In this document: one piece after another, positions 18,937 to 30,201 of the stretch
Layout of the letters: each line of letters opens with the position of its first letter
How positions within the stretch are numbered: position 1 is the first letter of the stretch
DNA from: JAFGIN01 sp050301235
GTDB taxonomy: Bacteria > Fibrobacterota > Chitinivibrionia > Chitinivibrionales > Chitinispirillaceae
DNA length: 64,000 nt
Assembly (NCBI GenBank): GCA_050301235.1
Contig: JBNKZD010000252.1
Coordinates: 11,275 to 75,274 of the forward strand
Direction of reading: 5' to 3'
The notes under the pieces: generated by a model
What the model was told of the DNA's origin: nothing
Database searches by the model: none
Seen by the model: the letters and a program-made list of their open reading frames with translations, nothing else
Position numbers and translations under genes: made by a program

Positions 18937-21900
18937 ATGTGGAAAGCCCCGAAAAAGGTGCTACTGAGTGTAATTGGGTTGTTGGCAGCGAATGTTGTTG
19001 TGTATGCATCCAAGGTTACGATTGATGCCGATGGGGGAGCGGATTATACATCTCTTGATGCAGTTTTAACTGCAATCCAGGCAAACAGTATAACACCCGA
19101 TACAATCGAAATGGTTGGCTCTGATCTGGATAGCTATTCATGGTCAATCTATGTGGGTCGATGGGACATGACAAATCTGATGATCCGATCAACACAGACT
19201 TCACCTGATCTGTTTCCTATTATCACTCAATCTTCAGGGAATATCAGCTGGAGTTTTCTTCAAAACACAAATATTTACTTTGAAAATATAGTACTATCAA
19301 ACGGAACCACTGGTGACCAGTCATTTGCGTGGACAAACGCCCAGGCAGGGAAAACCCTCAGTTTTAAAAAATGCATTATTAAAGATCACAGTACCGATTA
19401 TTTCATGGAAATGGCTGGTAACTCTAATAATACGGCGATATTTGAAAATTGCCTTTTTGAGGGAAATGCAAAGATCTTTACCGTGTTTTACTGGGGCGGT
19501 TCACCAACCATAACGTTGACAAACTGCACATTCGACAACAATACCGAACTGTTTTCTGCTGATTTAGCACCCGAATGGGCAACTAATGTAACATTGAAAA
19601 ACTGTATTTTCAGCAATAACACAACTACTTTTCCTGCTGGTGGAGTTTTAAAAAGTAAGGTAACCTATTCCTTAACATCTGAATCTACCACTGGCTATGG
19701 AACCGGTTGCATCTCCAATTCTGATCCAAATTATGCAAGCGCCAGCAGAAACAATCCTACCGACTGGATGATCCAATCAGCGTCTCCTGCTGCCAACATT
19801 GGTACATCCACAGGTGCACCTTCAACAGATATCAGTGGGAATAGTCGAAACAGTCCTGATGCAGGATGCTGGGAATTCCAAAACTCTCTTTTTGATTATT
19901 ATTGGGATACATCCTCCACTACAGGATATCAGGTCAAAAGCGGAACCTGGGGTACCAGTAATTTCTGGAATCTGAGCCCCGGTACAGGTACACCATCTGC
20001 ATGGCCAGGACCAGGTTATTCTGCCATTTTTGCCGGTACCGATGGCAATTATACGATTACAGTCAGCGGGACTCAATATGTTGACAGTATCAGTTTTGAA
20101 AATAGCGGCTACATTATCAGTAGTGGTACTTCTCTTGTCGTGTCAAAAAAACTCTCTGGGACAGTTTTTGGTTTCAGCCCCCCCTGGTCAGCTGGCTATG
20201 ATTCCGCAAAAGCTTATGATGGTGACAGCACCACCTATACAGGTGATAATGCAGCCAGTGGAGGCTACACCGGTATCGATATTGGATCTGGCAATGCACA
20301 GCGTATTTCCTATATCCGCTATTATCCACGCAGTGGATATCTCAGCCGGATGAATGGCGGGAAATTTCAGGGCTCGAATGACTATTCATCCTGGACCGAC
20401 CTGTATACCATTTCAAGTGATCCAACACTTGCCTGGCAACAGGTAACTGTCTCAAATACGACTGCATGGCGCTATCTTCGATACCTTGGTCCTGCAGGTG
20501 GTTATTGCAATGTGGCAGAGATTGAATTTTACGGTATGGGAAGTATCGGTGTTCTAACGGGGAAATACGACACAATCGCGACAATTCTGTCTGGAAATAG
20601 CGGCCTGAGAAAATATGACGCAGGCTTTCTAACATTAACCGGATCAAATACCTATGCCGGACCGACGGTGCTTTACGGGGGAACTCTGCAATCGACCATC
20701 CTTGCTGATGGAGGAACAAACAGTTCTATCGGTGCTTCATCTAACAGTGCAGCCAATCTGGTGATTGACGGGGGAACATTACGGTATATTGGGGGTACAC
20801 AGAGCAGTGACAGATTGTTCACTTTGGGATCATCAGCCTATATCTATTCAAGTGGTAGCGGAATTTTAACTTTCACTAACACTGGTTCCATTGCTTTTAC
20901 CGGTTCGGGAGCACGATCGTTAGAACTTGGGGGAGCGTATGCCGGCACCAACGTATTCGCTCCAGTGCTCGGTGATGGCAGCGGTGGAGCAACCGCATTA
21001 AATAAAACTTCTTCAAGCTGCACCTGGACACTCACTGGCAATAATACCTATACCGGTACAACCACGATTACCGCAGGTACGATACAGATCGGTAATGGAG
21101 GTACCACAGGTGCTATAGCTAATTCAAGCAATATTGTGAATAATGCGACGTTGACATTCAACAGATCTGACACTTATACCTATTCGGGAATTATCTCCGG
21201 TGCTGGAGAGATCATAAAGAATGGCGCTGGTACAGTTACATTGTCTGGTAATCTAACTCATTCCGGGATTACCACCGTTAATGCTGGCACACTCAGATTG
21301 ACAGGAACACCTACCAGTAATACTCGTAAATTTGTGATAAATTCCGGTGGTACAATCAGCGTTATCGACCGGCTTAATCTCAGCCCGGTACCTGCCGGTA
21401 CGACTGCAGATTGGATCACTCTTAATGGGGGAACTTTGAGCACTGGTATTGTTTCAGGGCAGACATATGGGAGTAGTCGTGGTTTTACTCTTGGTGCATC
21501 AGGTGGTACAGTCAATATACCCAATACTGATAATACAAACGTCGTAGAAATCCAGAGTGTGATTACCGGAAGCGGCGCTTTGGCTAAAACCGGTAACGGC
21601 GTGTTGTCATTGTCAGGAACGAATACCTTTACCGGAGGGATAACAGTAAGCGGCGGAGTCCTCAGAACTCAGAATACCGCTGCTCTGGGGAATAGTGCGA
21701 ATACAATTACTGTAAATAATGGCGGCTGTATCGATGTTTATGGTACCAATTTTCAGGGGTATACAAACGACATCACTATCAACGGTCAGGTGAGCAGTGA
21801 TACCGGAGCACTGGTGAATTTTAATGCAGGAACCTACCAGTTATATGCAATTCGTAAGATCGCACTGGGCAGCAACGCTTCGATCGGAAATAATGGCGGG

Positions 21901-24900
21901 GACAGGTTTGACATCGGGCGTGAAATTGTTGGAACATGTCTTACCGGTAATGGCTACACACTTACCAAAGTAGGAAATAATCTGATTGCGCTGCTTGGTG
22001 ATGGCGCTAACGTTGGAGCGGTAGTGGTCAATGGGGGTACATTACGACTGGAGAACTCCAATGCAGTCGGGACAGCCGCAATTACTGTCAATAGCGGAAG
22101 CGAGCTTGATTCGTGGTGGAACACTACATTCACCAACAATCTGGTACTTAACGGAGGTACACTCGCTTCAGCAGAATCAAACTCCTATTCAGCAACCTGG
22201 TCCGGCGCAATTTCGGTAACAGCTGCAAGTACTCTGCTTAGTAGTGCAGATAATACTACAACGCTGAGTGGTGCTATTACAGGATCGGGAAGTTTGACTA
22301 AAACAGGTACGGAAGGTACCTTCATTATCAGTGGAAACAGCAATACGTATTCAGGCGGTACAACTATCAGTGGAAGTACCTTACGGATCACCAACACCTC
22401 CGGTTCAGCAACCGGAACCGGAAACGTTACCGTGTCAAGCGGCGGAATACTTGATGGAACCGGTATTATTAGTGGTTCAACAACTATCAGCGGTACGCTA
22501 TCTCCAGGAATCAATGGTCCCGGCTGCCTGACATTTGGTAGTAATATTACATTTTCAAGTGGAGCTTCTTTCAATGTGCAGTTAGATGGAACTGCTGCAG
22601 GCAGTGGATATGATCAGGTTGTTATGAGTACCGGAATAGTGTCACTGGGCAGTGTAACACTTTCATTAACATTTGGGTATGCTCCAACAATAAATGATGC
22701 ATATACGATTATCGACAATCAGGGATCTAATGCGGTATCGGGGACGTTCAGCGGTCTTGCACAGGGAGCAACCACTGTGGTAAGTTATAACGGCGTTCCG
22801 TATGATTGTCAGGTAAGCTATACCGGCGGCACTGGGAATGATGTGGTTATCACAGTAACCCGTATCAGTGCTGAAGATTATGCCAATGACTGGGGGTATT
22901 CACAGACAATACTGCTTAACACAACATCAACCGGAGCCAATGTATCTGTAAGCGTTCTTAATTTTCCAGTTTTAGTGCGATTAAACTCTGGTAATTTTGA
23001 CGGTTTTGCAAATACACAGCCAGGCGGTAAAGATATCCGCTTTGCAAAGACCAATGGTGCAAAACTCAATTATGAGATCGAGCGCTGGAAAGATTATGAC
23101 AATGATGCCGATACAGCAGAAATCTGGGTCAGGATTGACACTGTTTACGGTAACAACAAAACACAGACATTCCTGATGTATTGGGGAAAGAGTGATGCAT
23201 CCGATAGTTCAAATGGATCGAAGGTGTTTGACACAGCAAATGGGTTTGTTGGTGTCTGGCACCTGGGGGAAACCGGTAACAGTAACGCTGACGGGTATGC
23301 TGGGGCGACATATAACGCCGCACATGCTCAAGGTACCAATCTTTCTTCAGGAAGTGAGTTGTCGGCTGTCATAGGAAGAGGTCAATCACTTGTAAATGGA
23401 TCATCGCAGTATATGACGGTAAAAGCTGCAGCAGAACCAAAATTTGATATCACCGGTGCTATTACCATTTCTGCATGGATAAATGTAACGAGCTGGACTA
23501 CAAACTTTCAGGCAATAATTACAAAAGGGGATGCTGCCTGGAGACTTCAGCGAAATGATGGCAACAGTTCGTTGAAATTTAACTGTAACGGACTTGCTAC
23601 CAATGCAAGTATTATCGGGTCAACCGCTCTGAGTGCAGGAACCAACACCTGGTACTATGTAACAGGTGTTTACGATGGATCAAAGTTGTATATGTATCTG
23701 AATGGAAAAAGTGATGCTACCTCACTCGCTGCAACTGGATCAATCGCTGCAACTAATGACAATGTCATGATTGGTGAAAATGCTGGGGTTACAGGTCGCT
23801 ATTTCAACGGCAGTATTGATGAAGTTCGTATCGAAAAAGACGGAAGAGATTCCAACTGGGTCAAGCTTTGCTATGAAAACCAGAAATCCAGCCAGACACT
23901 GGTCAACTTTGAGGATTATACGACTTGGGGATTTTCACGCAATATCACAATAAACACATCAGGAATTACCACTACAAATTGTGTCGGTTTTCCAATGCTG
24001 GTAAGATTGACATCGTCAACATTCGATTTTAACCAGGCTCGCGACAGTGGTCAGGATATTCGATTCTCAAAGTCAAATGGAGTCAGGTTACCTTATCAGA
24101 TCGAGCGGTGGAACAAGGGCAGCAGCCTTGCAGAGATCTGGGTAAAAGTTGATACTGTTTATGGAAATAACAGTACTCAGTATATAAAAATGTACTGGGG
24201 GAAAAGCGGAGTTAGCAGTAAATCCCATGGTACTGATGTTTTTGATACGGCAAATGGATTTGTCGGTGTATGGCATATGAGTGATGCTTCGGGAAGTGCA
24301 AATGATCAAACTTCAAATGCATTAAACGGTACGGCAGCAGGAGGAATTACCTATTCGCAGACTGGAAATATCGGATTGGCAAACGGGTTTGATGGTGATG
24401 GTGATTATTTTAATCATGGTAATAATGCGAAATTACAAATGGATGCATTAGATAACATTACGATATCCGCATGGGTAAAACGATCAGGCGACAATGTCAA
24501 TTTCACAGCAGAAGAAGGTATAGCAGGTAAATTTGAATGGTCTTCTGGTAATTACCGGGAATATTGTCTGTTTAACAATGCATCCACGGGTTTCAAGTTT
24601 TCTGTAAGTACTGATGGTACCTCAACAAATGAAACATCTCTTGCCTCAAGTATTATCCCGACAAATGGCACCTGGTACTATGTCACCGGCATGATGGATG
24701 CGACAAATATGTATATTTTTACTGATGGTGTACAACGGGATTCTGTCGCCAAAACAGTAATTTATGGTTCAACAAATGCGAACTTTCAGATTGGCTTAAT
24801 GGACGATAATGGCGGCGCAAGACAATACTTTAATGGCACCATCGATGAAGTCCGTGTTGAAAAAACAAACCGTTCAGCGGACTGGATCCGCCTCTGCTAC

Positions 24901-27900
24901 GAGACACAAAAATCCTCCCCGACAATAATTACAGCCGACAGTGCAGATGCATTCCGTCCGCTAGGTATCCGCCGGTATGGTACATCTTCAGCTCCGGATT
25001 CCATTTATGTGGGCACTACCCGATGGGCTTTAAGGTTTTCCAAAAATAAAGGCGGTGGCATCAAATTTCTTGCAGCTGACTCATCAAGCACGAATCAACT
25101 CGATGCGAATCTATTCTATCTCGCTTATAAAGGATCTACAAGCGATACCGGCACAGGAACTATTACTCTTTTAGACAGCAGTATCGTCTTTAGCCGTATC
25201 AGACAAACAAAAAGTGTTGAAGGACTCCCCTTCAATATTGATTACACAGTTTTGGGTTCAGGAAAGATGTATATACGGGTTAGTACCACTACGCAAAGTT
25301 CAATATCAGGAGGACTGGCATTTCGTATAGCCAACGATGCCACCGCATCATATCGCAATATTGCATTTGGCTCGACTGCAGCTATCTGTGATGGCGTTGC
25401 ACACATAGATTCGTCCTCAGGAAAATATGATCTTGTTATGGCACCTTTTGATCATTGGAGTGATGCCAACCTTATTGAAAGCAACAGTAAATACACAGGA
25501 TTATCAGGAACTTCATGGAATCCACCAGCGGGAAAACAGTATGCATGGGAGTTCATGGTTGATTTTGGGCACAAAGCTCTGACCGACAGTGCTCAGATTG
25601 CAAAATATATCATTGATTATCGCAACAGTGATACACTGGGATTTTATGCCGGAACTCCTCTTCTGGAACAGGCTTGGGAAGAGGATGAAAATGGTGAGTG
25701 GCAGTTTAATGAGGGAACCGGCAATACTTCAATAGATAAAACCGGCAGAGGCAATACAGCTACAATCAGCGGAACGCCATCATGGACAAGCGGAAAATGG
25801 TACAGTAACGCTGTTTATCTTGGCGGCTCCGACAGTGTGACGGTACCCCATAGTACTGATTTTAACGGAACAAATCAGCAGCATACGATCTCTGCCTGGA
25901 TTAAACCAGACGCACTTCTAAGCAGTTCCGTTGCGATTCTCAAAAAGCTGTCTTCTTCAGGTGTAGGATACTCTTTTACCGGAGGTGCTTCAGGAACGCT
26001 GCGCTATAACATGTCAAATGGCGGATCAGTGGCCCAGCTGCAGAGCAGTCAGGTGCTTACACCTGGCAGCTGGTATCATGTTGCGGCAACCATGTATATA
26101 CTTGCCCAGTTAGATTACCTCGCGTTATATATCAATGGCAAACTAGATACATTACTGCAGGTTGAGCTCGATTCATATTACGGCACCAGTAGTGATAATA
26201 TAGTGATTGGTGAAAATTTCCAGGGCACCATTGATGATGTTCGTTATTACAATCAACTGCTCACTGAAGAGGAGATCCGCACTATTTATCTCAAAGGCTT
26301 TTCTCCCGAGAGAGGCATGTATAGTCTGCGGGCAAACAATGATAATACGATCCACACTATGATGCATGGTACAGTATACAACCGGTTTCTTCCAGTGATG
26401 CAGATATCAAACTACTGGGCAACATCGCTGCCGACCTACGTATATATCGATGGAGTTGGACTTACTTCTGGTACTGATTATTATGCAGCACTGGATGATA
26501 ACCGTAATCAACTGACAATCGGATTCAACCGGACAATCAATATGGCATCGACCATTTTTATCGATAATGACCTCGCAACAGGCCAGAAAGAGAATGGCCC
26601 GACCAAAAAAATGTATTGGGGCATATCAGGTTCATCAAATGAGTATTTCTGGGTGAAAAATACTTCGGGGCGGTATTTAGGAGCACAATCTGCAAATGAG
26701 TTTTATATCAACTGGAAGATGAATAATGCAAGTACCAAAGATGGTGAAATATGGCAGATGAGAAGTTCGGTAACTAATCCGTATACATACATTGACACGT
26801 CTACAGGGACAAATCTTATTCCGGGGGATGATGGGTTTTACAATGGTTTTGGAGACTGCAATTTATATATCGGCAGCTCTGATGTCCGCACTACTGTGAA
26901 TGTAATTAACAGCTTTACATACACTGTTGAAGAGAGTTCTTCAGTACGAGTTCGATTGCGTATTAATGAACGGCAGGTATCAAATACCCAATCGTACAAT
27001 ATCGTTTCCAGATGGACTATCTATCCTACCGGTCAATTGTTCAGGTATGACAGCATTTATAGCTTATCTGCATCACCAAGTCAGGTATACCGGGGGTGGT
27101 ATTTTGATGATCAGACCTATGCATCATTCGACAGTAACAAAACAAAAAAACGTGTAATTACGATAAATTCTCAAACCTATCCTGATTTTACCAGCGCCTG
27201 GCTCTCATTTAAAAACTCAGTTTCCGGAAATCTGGCCTATCCATTTGATGCAGATACCATTTTTACTGACAAAGGTGCTTACCGTGCAGGCTTTGATTTT
27301 GGCCAGAATGCATCATCCCCTGCAAAATGGAGCAACGCTAACACATCGATACAAATGGTACAATACCTTGACTTCCACCATGCAGCAATGAATGCATCAA
27401 GTATGGACTCGATCGCCAATGGTGTACAATGTACCAGATTTTCAACACGGCGGGCACTTTCTATGATTACCGGAACTATAGATTCAACCTCAAGTGGGGA
27501 TTTTAATGATGGGGTTCTGGCTGGTGGTGATAACAATGGTGACGGATTTAACGAGATGGAAGGCGCATATATAATCAATGCCTCCGATAATACCGTTGCT
27601 TTCAAACTCCCGGCACATGGGGATACCTGCCGGTTTTATCCGGCGTTCCGCATAAAAAATTATACTGCAGTTAACAAACCCAAATATGTTTTCCTTTTCA
27701 AGGGCCTTGCTGCGGGAGATACCGTTGCACTTCTGGAGGGATACCAGTATAACAGTTATGTCAATATAGCTACTAATGAATTACTCCTTCAGATCGACAG
27801 TATTTTCTGCGATTCGGTGGGAATTTACATTTCATCAGATAAAACACTTGCTGTCGAATTGTCACAATTCGAAGCCCGACCGGGAAACAGTTCAGACACT

Positions 27901-28566
27901 CTTATCTGGCGCACCGAAAGTGAACAGGGGAACCTCGGTTTCCAATTGTGGCGGCGAATACAACCACAATTTTACGACAGCATTTCAGAAGTTCTCAATA
28001 GAAGCACGATATCAGAATCACAGCAACATGACAGTGATGAAGTGATATCGTTATTCAAGAGAAAAGCAGTTAATGCTGCTGATACCGGATGGGTGTTAGT
28101 AAATAAAGAGCTTATTCCTGGTGCGGCATCGGGAAATTCGCAAGGTCCTCGTGATTACAGGTATATCGACCGTAATCTCTTTAATGGTATTTTATTTGAA
28201 TACCGTCTCGTATCCATAGATGAAAAGCAGGATCAGGCAAGCCATGGTCCTGTTGCAGTGATGCCCAGAAAGATTGGTCCAGTGGCTTTCATGCTAGGCT
28301 CCAATTATCCCAATCCATTTGTCAGAGCAACAGTCATACGGTTTGCATTACCAATCGAAAGTAAGGTTTCCCTTAAAATTTTCACCTTGCAAGGACGACT
28401 GGTTCGTACACTTTTGAAACCAGATCAAAAATTTACAGCAGATTATCATCAGGTTGTATGGAATGGCAGAGATGATCATGGGCAGGTGTGTGCTGCCGGT
28501 CCTTTAATTTATATCCTTGAAGCTGGTAAGTATTCGAAAGCCAGGGTTATGTTGATGATCAGGTAA
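18937..28566 (+). CDS. Giant mosaic surface protein: beta-helix, F5/8C-like, PATR repeats, DUF2341-LamG units, FlgD-like tail
   Basis: Exported protein of 3209 residues. A signal peptide covers 1-24. A right-handed beta-helix-like region spans about 25-312. A discoidin/F5-8C-like module is at about 411-534. At least six autotransporter-associated beta-strand (PATR) repeats lie between about 566 and 1190 (for example LTGNNTYTGTTTITAGT). DUF2341 plus LamG-like units follow at about 1317-1655 and 1661-1998, and a third LamG-like domain at about 2252-2455. Long unassigned beta-rich parts fill the rest. The C-terminal 90 residues begin LGSNYPNPF and have the FlgD-Ig/Por-type tail. No autotransporter barrel is present despite the PATR repeats. 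Modules of this type bind carbohydrate or surfaces, so an adhesin is the likely role (inference). GGAGG nine bases before ATG supports the start. Confidence 0.9.
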   Translation: MWKAPKKVLLSVIGLLAANVVVYASKVTIDADGGADYTSLDAVLTAIQANSITPDTIEMVGSDLDSYSWSIYVGRWDMTNLMIRSTQTSPDLFPIITQSSGNISWSFLQNTNIYFENIVLSNGTTGDQSFAWTNAQAGKTLSFKKCIIKDHSTDYFMEMAGNSNNTAIFENCLFEGNAKIFTVFYWGGSPTITLTNCTFDNNTELFSADLAPEWATNVTLKNCIFSNNTTTFPAGGVLKSKVTYSLTSESTTGYGTGCISNSDPNYASASRNNPTDWMIQSASPAANIGTSTGAPSTDISGNSRNSPDAGCWEFQNSLFDYYWDTSSTTGYQVKSGTWGTSNFWNLSPGTGTPSAWPGPGYSAIFAGTDGNYTITVSGTQYVDSISFENSGYIISSGTSLVVSKKLSGTVFGFSPPWSAGYDSAKAYDGDSTTYTGDNAASGGYTGIDIGSGNAQRISYIRYYPRSGYLSRMNGGKFQGSNDYSSWTDLYTISSDPTLAWQQVTVSNTTAWRYLRYLGPAGGYCNVAEIEFYGMGSIGVLTGKYDTIATILSGNSGLRKYDAGFLTLTGSNTYAGPTVLYGGTLQSTILADGGTNSSIGASSNSAANLVIDGGTLRYIGGTQSSDRLFTLGSSAYIYSSGSGILTFTNTGSIAFTGSGARSLELGGAYAGTNVFAPVLGDGSGGATALNKTSSSCTWTLTGNNTYTGTTTITAGTIQIGNGGTTGAIANSSNIVNNATLTFNRSDTYTYSGIISGAGEIIKNGAGTVTLSGNLTHSGITTVNAGTLRLTGTPTSNTRKFVINSGGTISVIDRLNLSPVPAGTTADWITLNGGTLSTGIVSGQTYGSSRGFTLGASGGTVNIPNTDNTNVVEIQSVITGSGALAKTGNGVLSLSGTNTFTGGITVSGGVLRTQNTAALGNSANTITVNNGGCIDVYGTNFQGYTNDITINGQVSSDTGALVNFNAGTYQLYAIRKIALGSNASIGNNGGDRFDIGREIVGTCLTGNGYTLTKVGNNLIALLGDGANVGAVVVNGGTLRLENSNAVGTAAITVNSGSELDSWWNTTFTNNLVLNGGTLASAESNSYSATWSGAISVTAASTLLSSADNTTTLSGAITGSGSLTKTGTEGTFIISGNSNTYSGGTTISGSTLRITNTSGSATGTGNVTVSSGGILDGTGIISGSTTISGTLSPGINGPGCLTFGSNITFSSGASFNVQLDGTAAGSGYDQVVMSTGIVSLGSVTLSLTFGYAPTINDAYTIIDNQGSNAVSGTFSGLAQGATTVVSYNGVPYDCQVSYTGGTGNDVVITVTRISAEDYANDWGYSQTILLNTTSTGANVSVSVLNFPVLVRLNSGNFDGFANTQPGGKDIRFAKTNGAKLNYEIERWKDYDNDADTAEIWVRIDTVYGNNKTQTFLMYWGKSDASDSSNGSKVFDTANGFVGVWHLGETGNSNADGYAGATYNAAHAQGTNLSSGSELSAVIGRGQSLVNGSSQYMTVKAAAEPKFDITGAITISAWINVTSWTTNFQAIITKGDAAWRLQRNDGNSSLKFNCNGLATNASIIGSTALSAGTNTWYYVTGVYDGSKLYMYLNGKSDATSLAATGSIAATNDNVMIGENAGVTGRYFNGSIDEVRIEKDGRDSNWVKLCYENQKSSQTLVNFEDYTTWGFSRNITINTSGITTTNCVGFPMLVRLTSSTFDFNQARDSGQDIRFSKSNGVRLPYQIERWNKGSSLAEIWVKVDTVYGNNSTQYIKMYWGKSGVSSKSHGTDVFDTANGFVGVWHMSDASGSANDQTSNALNGTAAGGITYSQTGNIGLANGFDGDGDYFNHGNNAKLQMDALDNITISAWVKRSGDNVNFTAEEGIAGKFEWSSGNYREYCLFNNASTGFKFSVSTDGTSTNETSLASSIIPTNGTWYYVTGMMDATNMYIFTDGVQRDSVAKTVIYGSTNANFQIGLMDDNGGARQYFNGTIDEVRVEKTNRSADWIRLCYETQKSSPTIITADSADAFRPLGIRRYGTSSAPDSIYVGTTRWALRFSKNKGGGIKFLAADSSSTNQLDANLFYLAYKGSTSDTGTGTITLLDSSIVFSRIRQTKSVEGLPFNIDYTVLGSGKMYIRVSTTTQSSISGGLAFRIANDATASYRNIAFGSTAAICDGVAHIDSSSGKYDLVMAPFDHWSDANLIESNSKYTGLSGTSWNPPAGKQYAWEFMVDFGHKALTDSAQIAKYIIDYRNSDTLGFYAGTPLLEQAWEEDENGEWQFNEGTGNTSIDKTGRGNTATISGTPSWTSGKWYSNAVYLGGSDSVTVPHSTDFNGTNQQHTISAWIKPDALLSSSVAILKKLSSSGVGYSFTGGASGTLRYNMSNGGSVAQLQSSQVLTPGSWYHVAATMYILAQLDYLALYINGKLDTLLQVELDSYYGTSSDNIVIGENFQGTIDDVRYYNQLLTEEEIRTIYLKGFSPERGMYSLRANNDNTIHTMMHGTVYNRFLPVMQISNYWATSLPTYVYIDGVGLTSGTDYYAALDDNRNQLTIGFNRTINMASTIFIDNDLATGQKENGPTKKMYWGISGSSNEYFWVKNTSGRYLGAQSANEFYINWKMNNASTKDGEIWQMRSSVTNPYTYIDTSTGTNLIPGDDGFYNGFGDCNLYIGSSDVRTTVNVINSFTYTVEESSSVRVRLRINERQVSNTQSYNIVSRWTIYPTGQLFRYDSIYSLSASPSQVYRGWYFDDQTYASFDSNKTKKRVITINSQTYPDFTSAWLSFKNSVSGNLAYPFDADTIFTDKGAYRAGFDFGQNASSPAKWSNANTSIQMVQYLDFHHAAMNASSMDSIANGVQCTRFSTRRALSMITGTIDSTSSGDFNDGVLAGGDNNGDGFNEMEGAYIINASDNTVAFKLPAHGDTCRFYPAFRIKNYTAVNKPKYVFLFKGLAAGDTVALLEGYQYNSYVNIATNELLLQIDSIFCDSVGIYISSDKTLAVELSQFEARPGNSSDTLIWRTESEQGNLGFQLWRRIQPQFYDSISEVLNRSTISESQQHDSDEVISLFKRKAVNAADTGWVLVNKELIPGAASGNSQGPRDYRYIDRNLFNGILFEYRLVSIDEKQDQASHGPVAVMPRKIGPVAFMLGSNYPNPFVRATVIRFALPIESKVSLKIFTLQGRLVRTLLKPDQKFTADYHQVVWNGRDDHGQVCAAGPLIYILEAGKYSKARVMLMIR

Positions 28567-28623
28567 TCACTGTAATAAAATCACTGAAGGATTAATTCAG
28601 AACCATTTTTTCCTTTTTTATGT

Positions 28624-30201
28624 ATGTTAATTTATAATAATACAGGTATGTTATATAAAAAAACACTTAAATGGCACTTTGTTAATGTTTCCCTGCTGAT
28701 AGTTTTCGCATTTTCACTTCTGATTCGAATCTCCATAATAATGCAACACCGGGTCCCCTCGGGTGATGAAGGTCCCTGGCTGCGGATGGCATCATGTATT
28801 GGAACTGAAAAATTCCTTGAAAGTAAGGTTATTGAACACGATCTGTATTTTCAGAAGAAAATCCCACACCCGGAGGATAATCGATCGCCACTTTATCCTT
28901 TTTTTATTAAAGCTGTTCAACTTATTGTAAAAGATTATTTTACAGCTGGTCAGATACTTAATTGCATTGTATGGATAGGTTTATTTATAGTTGCTGCTTT
29001 TTCACTGACAAACCATATCGGGAAGCTGGCTACACTTGTTATACTTCTTTACCTATCGCTCAGTCCACTGTTTTTCCTTTTTTCCGCACAAGTATATCCT
29101 GACCTTCTGATCGCGCTTGCATTTTTTGTTTTGCTGCTGTATGGAAAGAAATGGGTTAGAACAATCAAAGGTACGTTAGTTTTCGCACTCATTACCGGAG
29201 CACTGATATTAACGAAGAGCACCGGTATCTTTATTATCCCTGTTTTCCTGTATTATTTATATACCAATGGTAAAGAAACGCGATTTTTACATAAGCTTGG
29301 ACTTTTTATGGCAGTTGTTGCTGTTATCCTTTTCCCCTGGATACTACGAAATTTAAAAGAGTTTGGCTCACCATTGTACCAGTTTTCTGAATACAACCTC
29401 TATGTAGACAATTTTAATTATCTTCTGAAAGTGGGTATCCAAAGGCCATCTTTTGCAGACTATGTTCACGAAAAAGGGATTTTATTTCTGCTATTTGTTC
29501 GTCCGGTAATGGGAATCCAAACATTACTGGTACACTTTCCTGAATTCGATGAACACCTTTCGCTTGCGGTACTCCCATTTGCATGTCTTGGATTGTTTCA
29601 ACTGATCAAAAGAAAACGGGCAATAATTCCCATTGGTTTGTTTTTTATTCCGTACTTTCTTTTCATGGGGTATATTGCCTATGCGGTATGGGTTCATCGG
29701 TTTACAATGATACTATATATTTTTCTTTATGGGGCAGCAGGGTATGGAATCGCAGTACTGTATCAGTTGGTCGCTACACACTCGAAAAATAGATTGATTC
29801 CCGTTTTCCTGACTGCCACTGTGGCTTGTCTGCCATTGCTAACACTTGTTTATCCGCTGGAATATTATTTTTCTCAACGCGGAAGTGATGCTGCGTATGA
29901 TAAAGAGATAAAAGTGGTTATCGAAAAAACAAAAAATCAGATTACTTCACGTGATGTTGTATTCAGCTCATTTGTATCTGATTATTGTTATATGCATGAC
30001 TTTGCAGTTGTCGATAATTTGGGCTATGATTCCATTGGACAACTGACTGATTTACTGAACTATTATCAAGTCAGCTGGTTGATGCTTACCAGGGAGTCTG
30101 ACAGTAAGCTTATATCTGATTTGCGCGGATCCGGGTATTTGGATGCATTTTCTGTTCTAATGAATACAGAAAATTTAGTTGTTTATAGAAAAAGCCAGTA
30201 A
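28624..30201 (+). CDS. GT-C membrane glycosyltransferase (GT39/ArnT-like)
   Basis: Integral membrane protein with about ten hydrophobic segments in the first ~415 residues and a short soluble C-terminal domain. The first periplasmic loop carries the acidic GDEGPW motif (about residue 43), as in the Asp/Glu-containing loop of GT39/GT83-type PMT_2 enzymes. These use polyprenyl-phosphate sugars as donors on the outer face of the inner membrane. The DPM-like enzyme at 17446-18411 could supply the donor (inference). No strong ribosome site precedes ATG 28624; ATG at 28648 is an alternative start. It lies 57 bases after the giant surface gene, in the same direction, so it might glycosylate exported proteins or glycans. 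Confidence 0.78.
   Translation: MLIYNNTGMLYKKTLKWHFVNVSLLIVFAFSLLIRISIIMQHRVPSGDEGPWLRMASCIGTEKFLESKVIEHDLYFQKKIPHPEDNRSPLYPFFIKAVQLIVKDYFTAGQILNCIVWIGLFIVAAFSLTNHIGKLATLVILLYLSLSPLFFLFSAQVYPDLLIALAFFVLLLYGKKWVRTIKGTLVFALITGALILTKSTGIFIIPVFLYYLYTNGKETRFLHKLGLFMAVVAVILFPWILRNLKEFGSPLYQFSEYNLYVDNFNYLLKVGIQRPSFADYVHEKGILFLLFVRPVMGIQTLLVHFPEFDEHLSLAVLPFACLGLFQLIKRKRAIIPIGLFFIPYFLFMGYIAYAVWVHRFTMILYIFLYGAAGYGIAVLYQLVATHSKNRLIPVFLTATVACLPLLTLVYPLEYYFSQRGSDAAYDKEIKVVIEKTKNQITSRDVVFSSFVSDYCYMHDFAVVDNLGYDSIGQLTDLLNYYQVSWLMLTRESDSKLISDLRGSGYLDAFSVLMNTENLVVYRKSQ

Noticed and set aside
22185..22574. 129-residue open frame antisense to the giant surface gene
   Set aside because: Antisense to PATR repeats, low-complexity Pro/Val/Leu composition; a shadow of the biased repeat codons.
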